Positions 17,790-27,266 are shown, counted from the first letter of the stretch. The stretch: DNA of 64,000 nucleotides from Vibrio rotiferianus CAIM 577 = LMG 21460 (GCF_002741985.1 NZ_APHW01000108.1:124001-188000); one strand, 5' to 3'. Notes: generated from the letters alone by a model not told the origin. A program made the numbers and translations.

Positions 17790-18041
17790 TTATTTCATCG
17801 TTACCTTGCCACCAATCATTTTGTAGGCAGGTGTTCCTCGTACTAACGTATCTCTTGCAAACTCTTGTTCACAACCTGGGCAAATGCAAGGCGTATTGGT
17901 GAAGTCTTCAACAATGCGTTCTTTGAAGCATTTCACCAGCGCGCCTTTGCCACCTTTACGGTATTTAAACAACTGTGTTTTACATTTCGCGCAATATATC
18001 TCAACCGTCTTAATTGGTTGTTTTTTATTTGGTTTCGCCAT
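17790..18041 (-). CDS. Small zinc-ribbon protein
   Basis: An 83-residue basic protein with two CxxC pairs (CAKCKTQ at about residues 14-20 and CICPGCEQ at about 53-60), which should hold one zinc ion. The end, with GTPAYKMIGGKV, is conserved-looking. It overlaps the end of the SgrR-like gene by 17 bases and precedes cutA by nine bases, so the three are co-transcribed. The family is not recognised beyond a Vibrio-type zinc-ribbon domain; a nucleic-acid or metal-homeostasis role next to cutA is possible but unproven. Confidence 0.7.
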   Translation of the reverse strand: MAKPNKKQPIKTVEIYCAKCKTQLFKYRKGGKGALVKCFKERIVEDFTNTPCICPGCEQEFARDTLVRGTPAYKMIGGKVTMK

Positions 18042-19731
18042 CTTTCTCTATTTTTGGTTTTACCCATACGTTGCTGAAATCAAACCATCCAAGGGCATTA
18101 CACTTGGCGTTTTGTAGCGCACCACTGTGATCTTTATTTACCCCTAGCCAACAGTGGAACATAGGAATAACTTGGCAACTCTTCACGAGTTGTCTACCTA
18201 ACTCACGAGCTGGAAAATCACTGTGTTGACCAGCACGCCATTGGTCCACCAGCCCCGCCCAGCGGGAGAAATCGTAACCAGCACTAAACTTGTCGATGTC
18301 GCTATAATCCAACAACCAACCTGCTAAAGCATCGTTACGGTTAGTCGCAATACCCATAGCTTTAATCCAAACATCCACTGCCTCTGGTGACGGTGGCTGC
18401 GTATCATATCGTATGAACTCAACCTCAACCCCATAGGGTTTAAGTAAGGTTTTGATTGCTTTTGCAATAACAGGGAACATTGGATGTTTCTTTTGGTAGG
18501 CCACGCAAATGGCCTTGTCTTTTTGAGGTACCTCGCCCATTGAAGTTGGTCTGAGGTCAATCCAGCCTGGTTTCAGACCAAAGGCTTGAAGCACCCCCAG
18601 CTCGATGACTTTGTCTTGAGGCACATGAGCGTATACTTGGTAACTGTTTAACGTTTGGCTAAGAAATTCAGCCCAACGCGGATCTTTAGCGATACCTGTA
18701 TTTTTATTCAGTAGTAAGAAAGTACACCCAGGATCGAGCTCGACTTCGTCGGTAGAAGCTTGTTTATCCATTTGCGGCTTGGTTAAGCTTGGGTACACCA
18801 TCGACGAATACGCCTCATCGATGACCCACACCTCCACTTGGTCAAGTAACGGACGTAGTCCAAAATAGCCATCGAATGCCGTTAGGATTAAACGTTTGTC
18901 ATCGTTCACTTTCACTTGAAATGGCCCGGTGCCCACGGGTTTTCTATCAAACTCCTCGGAACGAAGGGTTTTGGATAACAGCACTTTCGCCTGCGATTCG
19001 CTCAGCGCGAGCGGCAAGTACTTATCTGGGCGAACCAGATGGATATCCACCGTCCAAGGCTCAGGGGAAACCACTTTTTCTATATGAGAAAAAAGGTTCA
19101 GTTCACTTAATGCACTGATGCTTTCAATGACGCAGTCAGTAGAGAGCAATTCACCATTATGAAAACGTACACCACGGCGGAGATAAAAACGCCAGTGAGT
19201 ATCAGACAGCGCCTCCCAATAATGCGCTAAGTCAGGCTGAAGTTGTTCGTTGTCATCAAGCTTGGTTAAACCACTGAATACCTGGCGGGCAATATGCTGC
19301 TCGGACCGACGCATCGGCTTTTGCGGATTTAACATAGCGAGTGGTCGGTAATACGGCAAACGTACCACTTGCTCGCCTTGACGATGTTGGAGGCCAAGGT
19401 AACCTTGAATAACTTGGGTAAGCTTGGCAGCGTCATTATCTAACGCTTCCAACGCTTGACCAATTTTGCCTTCATCTAAGTAACGGCGTGCAAGATTCTC
19501 GCTAACGTCACTGCGATTACGTTTAAAAATGAGTGTAGAGAGCTTGCCTCGACCAGCGGCAGGATGCCACTCAATCCACCCTTCTTCCTCTAATTTATTG
19601 AGGACGATTCGAGCATTTCGGCGAGTACAGAAAAGCGCGTCGGTAATGTCTTCGAGTTGAACTTCCGTGTCATTACCAGAGAATTTTTCAAACAGTGTTT
19701 CGAACTGAACACGTAAACGAGGGCTACTCAT
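18025..19731 (-). CDS. SgrR-family transcriptional regulator with solute-binding domain
   Basis: A 568-residue fusion of an N-terminal winged helix (about residues 1-100; note DITDALFCTRRNARIVLNKLEEEGWIEWHPAAGRG) with an oligopeptide-binding-protein-like domain (SBP family 5, about 160-560). This is the SgrR layout. E. coli SgrR senses sugar-phosphate stress and activates the small RNA SgrS. Here no divergent sgrS-like region exists: the upstream gene runs in the same direction only 79 bases away. The signal is therefore unknown, and 'SgrR' describes the fold, not the regulon. It shares a cluster with a zinc ribbon and cutA downstream. Confidence 0.85.
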   Translation of the reverse strand: MSSPRLRVQFETLFEKFSGNDTEVQLEDITDALFCTRRNARIVLNKLEEEGWIEWHPAAGRGKLSTLIFKRNRSDVSENLARRYLDEGKIGQALEALDNDAAKLTQVIQGYLGLQHRQGEQVVRLPYYRPLAMLNPQKPMRRSEQHIARQVFSGLTKLDDNEQLQPDLAHYWEALSDTHWRFYLRRGVRFHNGELLSTDCVIESISALSELNLFSHIEKVVSPEPWTVDIHLVRPDKYLPLALSESQAKVLLSKTLRSEEFDRKPVGTGPFQVKVNDDKRLILTAFDGYFGLRPLLDQVEVWVIDEAYSSMVYPSLTKPQMDKQASTDEVELDPGCTFLLLNKNTGIAKDPRWAEFLSQTLNSYQVYAHVPQDKVIELGVLQAFGLKPGWIDLRPTSMGEVPQKDKAICVAYQKKHPMFPVIAKAIKTLLKPYGVEVEFIRYDTQPPSPEAVDVWIKAMGIATNRNDALAGWLLDYSDIDKFSAGYDFSRWAGLVDQWRAGQHSDFPARELGRQLVKSCQVIPMFHCWLGVNKDHSGALQNAKCNALGWFDFSNVWVKPKIEKDGETK

Positions 19732-19810
19732 AAAGAGGAAATTTTAGTTTTCATAACGATAAACTAAGTTTCCTCATTTTTTGCAAAAAGTGCAAACTCA
19801 GACGTGCAAA

Positions 19811-20044
19811 TTATTGAATGTCGATGCCAATTTCTTGCGCCAGTTGGCGTAATTGATCTTCATCGTCGAGTTTGATCGACCATTTACTTTCCGCTCCATG
19901 TGCCAATACAACGTTTGCACCGCGACCAAGTAATTGAATCGCATCGGTTTGAGCTTGCATTGTAACCATTCCATTACCGCTCAGTTTAATGACGATTTCT
20001 CGCTGCGTTGCGATAATTTTTCCAAGAGAAAATTCTATAACCAT
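19811..20044 (-). CDS. DUF3389 family protein
   Basis: A 77-residue protein beginning MVIEFSLGKIIATQREIVIK and ending in a short acidic helix. It resembles the small DUF3389 family known mainly from Vibrio; the function is unknown. There is no signal or membrane segment. It lies 17 bases downstream of the hotdog thioesterase gene on the same strand, suggesting co-transcription, and 79 bases upstream of the SgrR-like regulator. Confidence 0.7.
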   Translation of the reverse strand: MVIEFSLGKIIATQREIVIKLSGNGMVTMQAQTDAIQLLGRGANVVLAHGAESKWSIKLDDEDQLRQLAQEIGIDIQ

Positions 20045-20061
20045 CTTCGCTGTCTTCTCTC

Positions 20062-20496
20062 TTACACTGACTTTTCTTTCTGGTGTTTAACAGCAATTGT
20101 TAATCTACTGGTGCAGACTAATCGACCACGTTCATCGGTGATTTCAATTTGCCATACCTGAGTTGAAACACCAAGATGGACGGGCTTTGCAGTACCAATG
20201 ACATGTCCACTCCGCATAGCTCGAACATGGTTTGCATTGATGTCTAAACCAACACAGTAACTGCCCTCACCTACGCTAAAGTTTGCGGCGAGCGAACCTA
20301 ACGTTTCAGCTAATACTACAGACGCACCACCGTGAAGCATGCCAAGAGGCTGATGAGTAAAACTACAAACAGGCATAGTCGCAGTAAGCGAGTCATCCGT
20401 AAAGTCGGTATAGATGATTTGTAGGTGCTCCATCATAGTATTTTTTGACGTTGCGTTAAGAATGTCCAGGTCGATCGGCTTTTTCCAAATACTCAT
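20062..20496 (-). CDS. Hotdog-fold thioesterase (PaaI/YdiI family)
   Basis: A 144-residue single hotdog domain. PLGMLHGGASVVLAETLGSLAAN is the hallmark of the YdiI/MenI/EntH subgroup, with the catalytic Glu in the helix (ETLGS) and the HGG turn. GLDINANHVRAMRSGHVIGTAKPVHLG completes the pattern. These enzymes cleave acyl-CoA or aryl-CoA thioesters such as 1,4-dihydroxy-2-naphthoyl-CoA. The exact substrate cannot be assigned. It heads the leftward cluster that includes DUF3389 and the SgrR-like regulator. Confidence 0.88.
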   Translation of the reverse strand: MSIWKKPIDLDILNATSKNTMMEHLQIIYTDFTDDSLTATMPVCSFTHQPLGMLHGGASVVLAETLGSLAANFSVGEGSYCVGLDINANHVRAMRSGHVIGTAKPVHLGVSTQVWQIEITDERGRLVCTSRLTIAVKHQKEKSV

Positions 20497-20691
20497 TTGT
20501 TTGCTCTTGTTTCACCCAGTATTGCACCGGTTGATGTTTCTTTTAAAAGTGCGTCTAGCATAGTCCTGAACGCATCCTGACTTCAAGACGAAACACAACT
20601 CTAAATGTAATCCACATAATGACTTAACGTTTCTTCACTAAGCGTTATACTATTGCTTCAAAACAAAAAATATTTGTATATGGAGCCCATT

Positions 20692-21477
20692 ATGAAGACA
20701 TGGATCAAAGCGTCTGTTCTTTTTTCGCTCGTCGGTCTCACTGCCTGTAGTGCTTCGCCGACCGGTCGAAATCAAATACTTATGTTCTCTGATCAGGAGA
20801 TGTCGTCCTTAGGTGCCAACTCTTTTGATCAGATGAAGAAAGAGATCCCGATCAGCAAAGACAAAAAGACCAACGCTTACGTACAATGTGTCGCAAAACG
20901 CATCACAGACACTATCCCACCTCAAACGGGATTCAAAGATTGGGAAGTCGTTGTATTCGATAGTGACCAAGTTAATGCATTCGCGCTACCTGGCGGGAAA
21001 ATAGGCGTCTATACAGGCTTATTGAAAGTTGCAAAAAATCAAGATCAACTCGCCACTGTTATTGGTCACGAAGTCGCACACGTCTTAGCAGACCACAGTA
21101 ATGAGCGTCTTTCTCAAAGCCAACTCGCCAATGCTGGGCTTTCTCTAGCAAATGTGGCTATTGGCGCTTCTGAGTACAAGCAATACCAGCAAGCAACCAT
21201 GGCCGCGTTAGGCCTTGGTGTACAATATGGCGTCATGCTACCGTACGGTCGCACACAGGAATCTGAAGCAGATATTGTTGGCTTGGGTTACATGGCCAAA
21301 GCTGGGTTCGATCCAACTCAAAGCATCGACCTTTGGAAAAATATGAGTAAAGCTGGCGGTGAGCAGCCTCCTGAGTTCTTCTCAACTCACCCTTCGCACA
21401 GTACTCGTATCAAAGACCTACAGGCTACGATCAACACATTGCCGGCTTATAACGTAAAGGCACCTAAGTGCAGCTAG
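20692..21477 (+). CDS. M48 family metalloprotease, outer-membrane lipoprotein type
   Basis: A 261-residue lipoprotein. The ATG at 20692 follows a GGAG ribosome binding site and gives a signal peptide ending in a lipobox (LTAC), so this start is preferred over the upstream TTG. The zinc site is HEVAH in VIGHEVAHVLADH, with the third ligand in ESEADIVGLGYMAKAGFDP. It belongs to the LoiP/YcaL/BepA branch of M48 proteases that monitor outer-membrane protein assembly in the periplasm. It lacks the TPR domain of BepA, so LoiP-like is closest. A strong terminator follows 30 bases downstream. Confidence 0.9.
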   Translation: MKTWIKASVLFSLVGLTACSASPTGRNQILMFSDQEMSSLGANSFDQMKKEIPISKDKKTNAYVQCVAKRITDTIPPQTGFKDWEVVVFDSDQVNAFALPGGKIGVYTGLLKVAKNQDQLATVIGHEVAHVLADHSNERLSQSQLANAGLSLANVAIGASEYKQYQQATMAALGLGVQYGVMLPYGRTQESEADIVGLGYMAKAGFDPTQSIDLWKNMSKAGGEQPPEFFSTHPSHSTRIKDLQATINTLPAYNVKAPKCS

Positions 21478-21505
21478 TTTGATGCACAACACCCCGAACT
21501 CTAAT

Positions 21506-21535
21506 AAAAAAAGCTCCATTCACGGAGCTTTTTTT
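21506..21535. terminator. Bidirectional terminator
   Basis: Arms AAAAAAAGCTCC / GGAGCTTTTTTT with a 6-base loop serve both the M48 gene and the convergent M50 gene. Confidence 0.9.
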
Positions 21536-21551
21536 GTCGAACGCTTTATGA

Positions 21552-22625
21552 CTAGGTCCCAAGAATTTGCAGTGGCAAACTGAGTAAGCTATCCCCAAGC
21601 CCTGCAAAATACCAAATAATGGCGACAAAACCACCGACTGAAAGCAAGTACCAAACAAAGGAGAACATTTGCCCGTAGCGCGTTAAAGGCAGCAAATGGC
21701 TATGGTGTCGTGACCGCCATTCGATGACTACTTCTAACATCCCCATGATTAGCAGGAACCCTAGCAACGTTAAACCGAATGCGTAGCTGATGTAAATTCC
21801 CAATGCTGCAGTTGCGATACTACCGACTAGCCCTATCCATGAATTCATGGAAAAGGTAATACTCTTCAGTACATGCCCACCGTCTAATGGCAGAATTGGT
21901 AGCAAGTTGAAAAGGTTTAGCAAAGCGTTAAATACCGCCAGACCAGCAAAGATCATCTCTCCGGTCATCCAATATAAAATGGTAAACACAATGCTCAGCA
22001 CTAACCCGAAGAAGGGGCCCATTATTGAGATAACCACGTCTTGCCATCGTGTATTTATCTTCTCATCGCTCAGTGCCAACCCACCCAAAAATGGGATAAG
22101 GTAAATACCTTTAGTCTTCATACCAAAGTGCTTCATCGCGCGGATATGTCCATATTCGTGAAAGACAAGACATGCCACTAACGCTAAGGCAAACTCGATG
22201 GAAAACAACCATGAATACGCAGCTAAACTTGCTGAGGCTAGTGCAACCTTAATCACTTTTGCGCTTTTCAGCGCCTTCATTCCAAGCGATACAAGACCAA
22301 TCAAACTAAAGCGATTCTCTGCTGGTGGCGCTTCAACTGGGACTTGACGTTCAATGTCTTTTTCATTGCGCCTTCCTTCACTCACCACTGTGTCATTTAC
22401 TCTAACTTGATAGCGATAATCAAAGGGTTGCCAATTTAGCTCACAATCTAGCCGACATAGAAGAACTTCCTCGCCAGATACGAGTTTGAATTCATGTTTT
22501 GTCTGTCCGGAATCGTCATCACTGGCCGAAATTTGTGACACCAAAGTATTGTCCCAAAATAATTGCTGCCACCCTGACATAGAGCCTTCAAGTCGTAATG
22601 GACGACCTAAAAACTCAATATTCAT
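21552..22625 (-). CDS. M50 family metalloprotease (site-2-protease-like) membrane protein
   Basis: A 357-residue protein when started at the ATG at 22625, which has a GGA element six bases upstream; an in-frame TTG lies three codons earlier. The N-terminal 120 residues form a soluble beta-rich domain. It is followed by a hydrophobic region with the zinc motif HEYGH in VFHEYGHIRAMKHFG and the partner motif LPLDGGHVL. These define intramembrane metalloproteases of the M50 family. Several further membrane helices follow. The substrate is unknown; no sigma/anti-sigma pair is nearby. The fused N-terminal domain makes it different from RseP. Confidence 0.85.
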   Translation of the reverse strand: MNIEFLGRPLRLEGSMSGWQQLFWDNTLVSQISASDDDSGQTKHEFKLVSGEEVLLCRLDCELNWQPFDYRYQVRVNDTVVSEGRRNEKDIERQVPVEAPPAENRFSLIGLVSLGMKALKSAKVIKVALASASLAAYSWLFSIEFALALVACLVFHEYGHIRAMKHFGMKTKGIYLIPFLGGLALSDEKINTRWQDVVISIMGPFFGLVLSIVFTILYWMTGEMIFAGLAVFNALLNLFNLLPILPLDGGHVLKSITFSMNSWIGLVGSIATAALGIYISYAFGLTLLGFLLIMGMLEVVIEWRSRHHSHLLPLTRYGQMFSFVWYLLSVGGFVAIIWYFAGLGDSLLSLPLQILGT

Positions 22626-22994
22626 TAATTCCAAAATTCACCTTAACAACAAGAATAACGAGTTTAACGATTATGCCCTAAGTTCCCTTTTCAACAAACC
22701 CTGTTAACAAGAGGTATTTGATGGCGTTTTAGCCATTAGATTTACAAAAGAATTCTGGTCATACCATTTCTTATAAAAATATATCCATAATACATGCCCT
22801 TACAAAACCTCATTTGACCTATGCATCAAATTTAAAACACAAAAGACACTCATTCTTTGACAAGATATTAAACATAGAATTAACATTACGTTTACATCAA
22901 GGTCGAAATTCACTTCGATGACAACAGGTGTAGGCACGATACAACAATTACAAGGACTTCGGTCCACCATAATGACACCCTAGGAGGGTCAAGG
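22626..22994. other. Intergenic region upstream of fadL
   Basis: This 369-base AT-rich leader carries the fadL promoter region. It contains one candidate FadR-like operator (22753-22769) and, just before the gene, a strong AGGAGGG ribosome binding site within CCCTAGGAGGGT. No RNA gene was recognised. Confidence 0.6.
22753..22769. promoter_or_regulatory. Candidate FadR operator
   Basis: TTCTGGTCATACCATTT keeps the CTGGT-N3-ACCA core of Vibrio/Enterobacterial FadR sites. It lies about 230 bases upstream of fadL, a gene known to be FadR-controlled in enteric bacteria and Vibrio. Confidence 0.45.
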
Positions 22995-24245
22995 ATGAAC
23001 AAGAAGCACTGCTCTCTGCTAACAATATCAATATTGTTTGCGTGTAACGCCCAATCGGCGGGCTTTCAGGTCGCTGAACACTCAGCATCTGGTCTTGGTA
23101 GAGCATTTTCAGGTGAAGGCGCCGTCGCAGACAATGCGAGCGTTCTTGCACGTAACCCTGCTGCTATGACACTTTTCAAAGAGGCTCAGTTTTCAGGTGC
23201 ACTATCTATCGTTGACCCTGAAGTAAATGTTTACGACACCTACCACAAGGAACATGCTGACGACGTAGCGCCACTGCAAATTGTCCCAGCTGGTTACTAC
23301 ATCAGCCCAATTAATGACCAATGGGCTTGGGGTATCGGCATGTTTACGACTTATGGCGTTGCAACAGATTATCCTAATGATATCTCTGCTGGCGACATGG
23401 CCGGTGATACATCCCTGTTGTCAGTGAACATTAACCCGAATATCGCTTACCGCATTAATGAGTCATTCAGTATTGGTGGTGGTATTAACCTTGTCTATGC
23501 GCACGCAAAACTTACTCGCCACAAAGGTGCGTTAGCGCCGTTATTCGGCTCCGATAGCAAAACGTCTGACAATCTGATTGGCATGGAAGGCGATACCATT
23601 GCTTGGGGCTGGAACATCGGCGGTCTCTACGAGCTGAATGAAAACAACCGTTTTGGTTTCGGCTACCGCTCTAAGGTAGACCTAGACTTCGATGAAGGTG
23701 AATTTAGTAGTTACGATTCAGGGATCGCTTCAGCGGCAAAAGTAGACGGTCGTTTACAAATCTCTCTTCCTTCTATCATCGAGCTGTCTGCATTCCACCA
23801 ACTTACTGATCAGTGGGCTATCCATTACGGATGGCAACAGACCGACTGGAGCACCTTCGAGGAGCTAAAAGCAACAAGCCCGCAATGTAACGATGGTGTT
23901 GCTGGTCAATGCTTCTACAAACCAGAGAAATACGAAGACAACAACCGTTACTCATTTGGTGGCACATACACATTGAACTCTGAATGGACATTGCGTGCAG
24001 GTATCGCATTTGACGAGCAAGCAGGTAAAGCAACACTGAGTATCCCTGATAGCGATCGTTTTTGGTACAGCGCAGGTGTGACTTACGCAATGAAAGAAAA
24101 TCTGACATTTGATGCAGGCTTTGCCTACGTGAAAAGTAAGTCTGGTTCTTTCAAAGAAACCAATGCTGCAGATCAAGAAATTACGTTCGACTCAGAAGGT
24201 AGTGCATACATCAGTGCAGTACAGATGAACTACACCTTCAAGTAA
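22995..24245 (+). CDS. fadL: Long-chain fatty acid outer-membrane transporter FadL
   Basis: A 416-residue OmpP1/FadL barrel with a signal peptide (residues 1-21, cleaved before GFQVAEHSA). The mature N-terminus GFQVAEHSASGLGRAFSGEGAVADNASVLARNPAAM contains the FadL plug signature (NPA). The C-terminus ends in an aromatic beta strand (MNYTFK), as outer-membrane proteins do. It imports long-chain fatty acids through a lateral gate. It is followed 20 bases later by a VolA-type lipase gene. In V. cholerae VolA and FadL are likewise paired: the lipase frees fatty acids from lysophospholipid and FadL takes them in. Confidence 0.95.
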   Translation: MNKKHCSLLTISILFACNAQSAGFQVAEHSASGLGRAFSGEGAVADNASVLARNPAAMTLFKEAQFSGALSIVDPEVNVYDTYHKEHADDVAPLQIVPAGYYISPINDQWAWGIGMFTTYGVATDYPNDISAGDMAGDTSLLSVNINPNIAYRINESFSIGGGINLVYAHAKLTRHKGALAPLFGSDSKTSDNLIGMEGDTIAWGWNIGGLYELNENNRFGFGYRSKVDLDFDEGEFSSYDSGIASAAKVDGRLQISLPSIIELSAFHQLTDQWAIHYGWQQTDWSTFEELKATSPQCNDGVAGQCFYKPEKYEDNNRYSFGGTYTLNSEWTLRAGIAFDEQAGKATLSIPDSDRFWYSAGVTYAMKENLTFDAGFAYVKSKSGSFKETNAADQEITFDSEGSAYISAVQMNYTFK

Positions 24246-24265
24246 TGGGATAACGGAGTAAACCA

Positions 24266-26662
24266 ATGAAACACACATTCAAACTATCACTGCTTTGTTC
24301 TGCAATCCTTCTTGCTGGTTGTGGTGATAACACATCAAGTTCAGGCACGTCTGAAACCGTCACATTTGAACCTGCAGTGCAAGCGCTGTTGGATCGAAAC
24401 ACCGAAATTAGCTTTACCCTTCAAGGAGCAAACGCAGATGTCCCTGCCCCGTCATTCCTACTAATGGACTCAAGCGACGGTACACTTGCGATCCCTACCG
24501 ATGGCGATGATCAGCTAACAAATCCTCGCGCTGCAATGAACACGATGGATGGTTGGTCAACCACTATGCCTATCGTACTAAACTTCAAGGGCGAGGGTTT
24601 TGCAACAGGTATGCTAGCATCTGGTGTTAGCGTGATTAAAATTAATCAACGCCTGACTGACTGGGACGGCGCTTCAAACCCTATCTCTGAAGTCTTGACC
24701 ATCAACCAAGACTTTGTCGTTCAAGCAAATGGTAACTCTCTATACATTCAGTTTGCAGATGCTCTTGACGAATCAAGCGAGTATGTATTCGCGGTGACAC
24801 AAGAAGTCAATGATGTAAACGGAGATCCTATCGGCACCTCTTCTAGCTACGCGGTCGCCAAGTCTAAAGAAGTTAAGTATGAAACGGGTGATCTTGCACT
24901 CGTACAAGCGGCAACAACTGGCATTGAGGGTATCTTTGGTATAGCGACTCAAGCTGGCTTAGCGAACATTAACCCTACCGATATCGTTTACTCTTCATGG
25001 TTTAGCACTCAGTCTGTTGGGGACACGCTTGCAGCAGTAAAAGGGGTAACGGCAACAGGCTTCGCTACCGGTGCAAACACACTTAACGCCCTGTATAAAA
25101 ACGATCCAGCGGAAACGGGGATTGAACTATCGACCGCTTACACACTGTCTCTGGGGCAAACTCAAGATTTTGTTACTGCATTTGATAACGACGAGGATTT
25201 CGATAAATACTTCTCTTCTTCTCCTGAATTAAAACAGGCGATTAAAGGGTTGTATGTAATGTCTGGTGCTAACGTCAATGTGACTCAAGGCGTGGTTCGC
25301 CTGCCTCACTATCTAGAGCAAGATACAAACTGGAACATGCAGCCGATGGAATCGGCAATGCCAAGCTTGGCTAAAGTAAGTGGTTCGATTGAAGACCCGG
25401 CCATTCTTGCATCGCTGTTAGAACTTGGTATTGACCCGACTAAACTTGCTACTGATATGAATGAACAGCTTAAGCTTGTTGGTACCGAGCTACACCTTTC
25501 TAACGGTCAGCAGTTGGATGAAGAGCGCCTTATTACACGTTATTCACCAGTACCACAAGTTAAGTCAGTCGAAGATGTTGAAGTGTTACTATTCACTCCA
25601 GCGGATTCTGTGGCAAAAGACGTTGTTATCTATCAGCACGGTATTACTTCAGCAAAAGAGAACGCGTATGGCTTTGCCTTCAACATGGTCAAAGAAGGTG
25701 TTGCCGTTATCGCCATTGACCTGCCAATCCACGGTACTCGTAGCCTAGATGACCAACGTTCAGCAAATGCGGATGTACTGGCTTACCTAAACCTGTCTAA
25801 CCTCGCGGTAGCACGTGACAATCTTCGTCAAAGTATTCTTGACGTACTTGGCCTTCGAGCTAGCTTAGTTGTATCTGCACAAGGTGGGTTATTCGTTGGC
25901 GGCCCTCTTCAAGGTTTTAACCCTCTCGCGGGCTCGCAAGTGAAGATGCTAGGTCACTCACTTGGTGGCATTGTTGGTGCGTCTACCGTCGCTGCTGCAA
26001 ACAATACGCTAGGCTCAGACCAAGCTGATGCTCTGTATAAATTTAGCTCCGCGTCACTATTTAATTCAGGCGGACAAATTGGCAATTTGCTACTTGGTTC
26101 GGCAAGCTATGGTCCACAAATCAAACATAACTTAGCGTATGCTGCATCAGCTGACTATCGTAGCTATGCAGACGCAAGTTGTGCAGATATTGAAGACAAA
26201 GCATGTTATGAGACATTTGAATCGGTAGCTTCCCCGGAACAGCTCGCCGCTTTGAGTGCTGGGTTTAGCTCATTTATCTATGCAGCACAGACAGCTTTAG
26301 ACACCGTTGACCCATTTAGCAACGTCAGTGATCTAACGGCAAATGGTACCTTATCAGCGCCATTCTACATGGCTCAAGTCGAAGGCGATGACACAGTACC
26401 AAATAGTGTCCCTGGAGCTCCTTTTGCTGGTACTCAACCACTCGCAGCGAAGCTAGGGCTGAAAGTGGTCAATGCATCAGATACAAGCGTTGTCGGCGGT
26501 GCGAGCTTTGTTCAGTTTGGTAGCGATGGTAAACACAGCACCTTTGCTGTGCCGCTAACGACGATTGAACAACCGTACTACTTTGAAATGCAGGCTCAAA
26601 ATGCTGACTTCATTAAAGACAACTCTCTATCCACTGTTACGAATACAACAGTACTAAAATAG
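24266..26662 (+). CDS. volA: Surface lysophospholipase VolA-like lipoprotein
   Basis: A 798-residue lipoprotein with a lipobox (LLAGC at residues 15-19). The N-terminal half matches the bacterial virulence-factor lipase N-terminal domain (Pla-1/cef family). The C-terminal half is an alpha/beta hydrolase with the nucleophile elbow GHSLGG (around residue 568). Candidate acid and base lie in the VEGDDTVPN and DGKHSTF segments. In V. cholerae VolA is surface-exposed, cleaves lysophosphatidylcholine and shares an operon with fadL, exactly as here. The 20-base spacing and common terminator support one transcript. Confidence 0.93.
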   Translation: MKHTFKLSLLCSAILLAGCGDNTSSSGTSETVTFEPAVQALLDRNTEISFTLQGANADVPAPSFLLMDSSDGTLAIPTDGDDQLTNPRAAMNTMDGWSTTMPIVLNFKGEGFATGMLASGVSVIKINQRLTDWDGASNPISEVLTINQDFVVQANGNSLYIQFADALDESSEYVFAVTQEVNDVNGDPIGTSSSYAVAKSKEVKYETGDLALVQAATTGIEGIFGIATQAGLANINPTDIVYSSWFSTQSVGDTLAAVKGVTATGFATGANTLNALYKNDPAETGIELSTAYTLSLGQTQDFVTAFDNDEDFDKYFSSSPELKQAIKGLYVMSGANVNVTQGVVRLPHYLEQDTNWNMQPMESAMPSLAKVSGSIEDPAILASLLELGIDPTKLATDMNEQLKLVGTELHLSNGQQLDEERLITRYSPVPQVKSVEDVEVLLFTPADSVAKDVVIYQHGITSAKENAYGFAFNMVKEGVAVIAIDLPIHGTRSLDDQRSANADVLAYLNLSNLAVARDNLRQSILDVLGLRASLVVSAQGGLFVGGPLQGFNPLAGSQVKMLGHSLGGIVGASTVAAANNTLGSDQADALYKFSSASLFNSGGQIGNLLLGSASYGPQIKHNLAYAASADYRSYADASCADIEDKACYETFESVASPEQLAALSAGFSSFIYAAQTALDTVDPFSNVSDLTANGTLSAPFYMAQVEGDDTVPNSVPGAPFAGTQPLAAKLGLKVVNASDTSVVGGASFVQFGSDGKHSTFAVPLTTIEQPYYFEMQAQNADFIKDNSLSTVTNTTVLK

Positions 26663-26683
26663 AGCGTCATTAATGAGTATTAA

Positions 26684-26712
26684 GCGCCCAGTCTTTTGGC
26701 TGGGCGTTTTTA
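26684..26712 (+). terminator. Terminator after volA
   Basis: Stem CGCCCAG / CTGGGCG is followed by TTTTTATTT. Confidence 0.85.
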
Positions 26713-26798
26713 TTTCTTTCAACAAGCAGTCCTTTTCAGAGCCTCTGCTATATTTGAATAGTTATCGTAGTTCACCAACCTAACACAAGGAAACTTCT

Positions 26799-27008
26799 AT
26801 GCGAGCTTTAGCCGTTATAGTGACAGCTGTTCTTTTAGTGGCTTGTGGTAGCAGCCAATATCTCATGTCTACAAGTGAAGGGAAAATGATCACCTCATAC
26901 GGAAAACCAGATTTAAATGAAGAAACTGGGATGTATGAGTATGAGGATGTAGATGGCAAAGAAATGAGTATTTCCAAAGATGAGATAGTACAAATAATAG
27001 AACGCTAA
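26799..27008 (+). CDS. YgdI/YgdR family small lipoprotein
   Basis: A 69-residue lipoprotein with a short signal peptide and lipobox LVAC (Cys16). The rest, with QYLMSTSEGKMITSYGKPDLNEETGMYEYEDVDGKEMSISKDEIVQI, matches the YgdI/YgdR (DUF903) SH3-like fold: a 50-residue beta barrel anchored to the outer membrane. The function of the family is unknown. AAGGAAA precedes the ATG. A weak hairpin (27015-27038) follows the stop. Confidence 0.9.
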   Translation: MRALAVIVTAVLLVACGSSQYLMSTSEGKMITSYGKPDLNEETGMYEYEDVDGKEMSISKDEIVQIIER

Positions 27009-27014
27009 ACCTCT

Positions 27015-27038
27015 CGCCTCCTAAGAAATTGGGAGGCG
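27015..27038 (+). terminator. Weak terminator-like hairpin
   Basis: CGCCTCC / GGAGGCG stem with a 10-base loop; the following sequence is only moderately T-rich. Confidence 0.5.
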
Positions 27039-27266
27039 TTATCCTATCTCTTTTGTGGTTTATCAATACGATTAATTCATCACTTCAAACAATTAGCACC
27101 ATTATTTATATTCTATATATTATTTGTTTAGCCAATATTTTACATCTTCGCTCCTTTCAGGTTGGAATATTGTAAAATCTCGCCTTTAATTCTCTAACAC
27201 CCTTTTATTTCTCAGGATAAAGTGGATAATACCGCCACCCAAAAAACATTACTAAGGTGAGTCCTT

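Noticed and set aside
19732..19810. sgrS small RNA beside the SgrR-like gene
   Set aside because: Only 79 bases are available and the neighbour runs in the same direction; no hairpin plus U-run of an Hfq-type RNA is seen.
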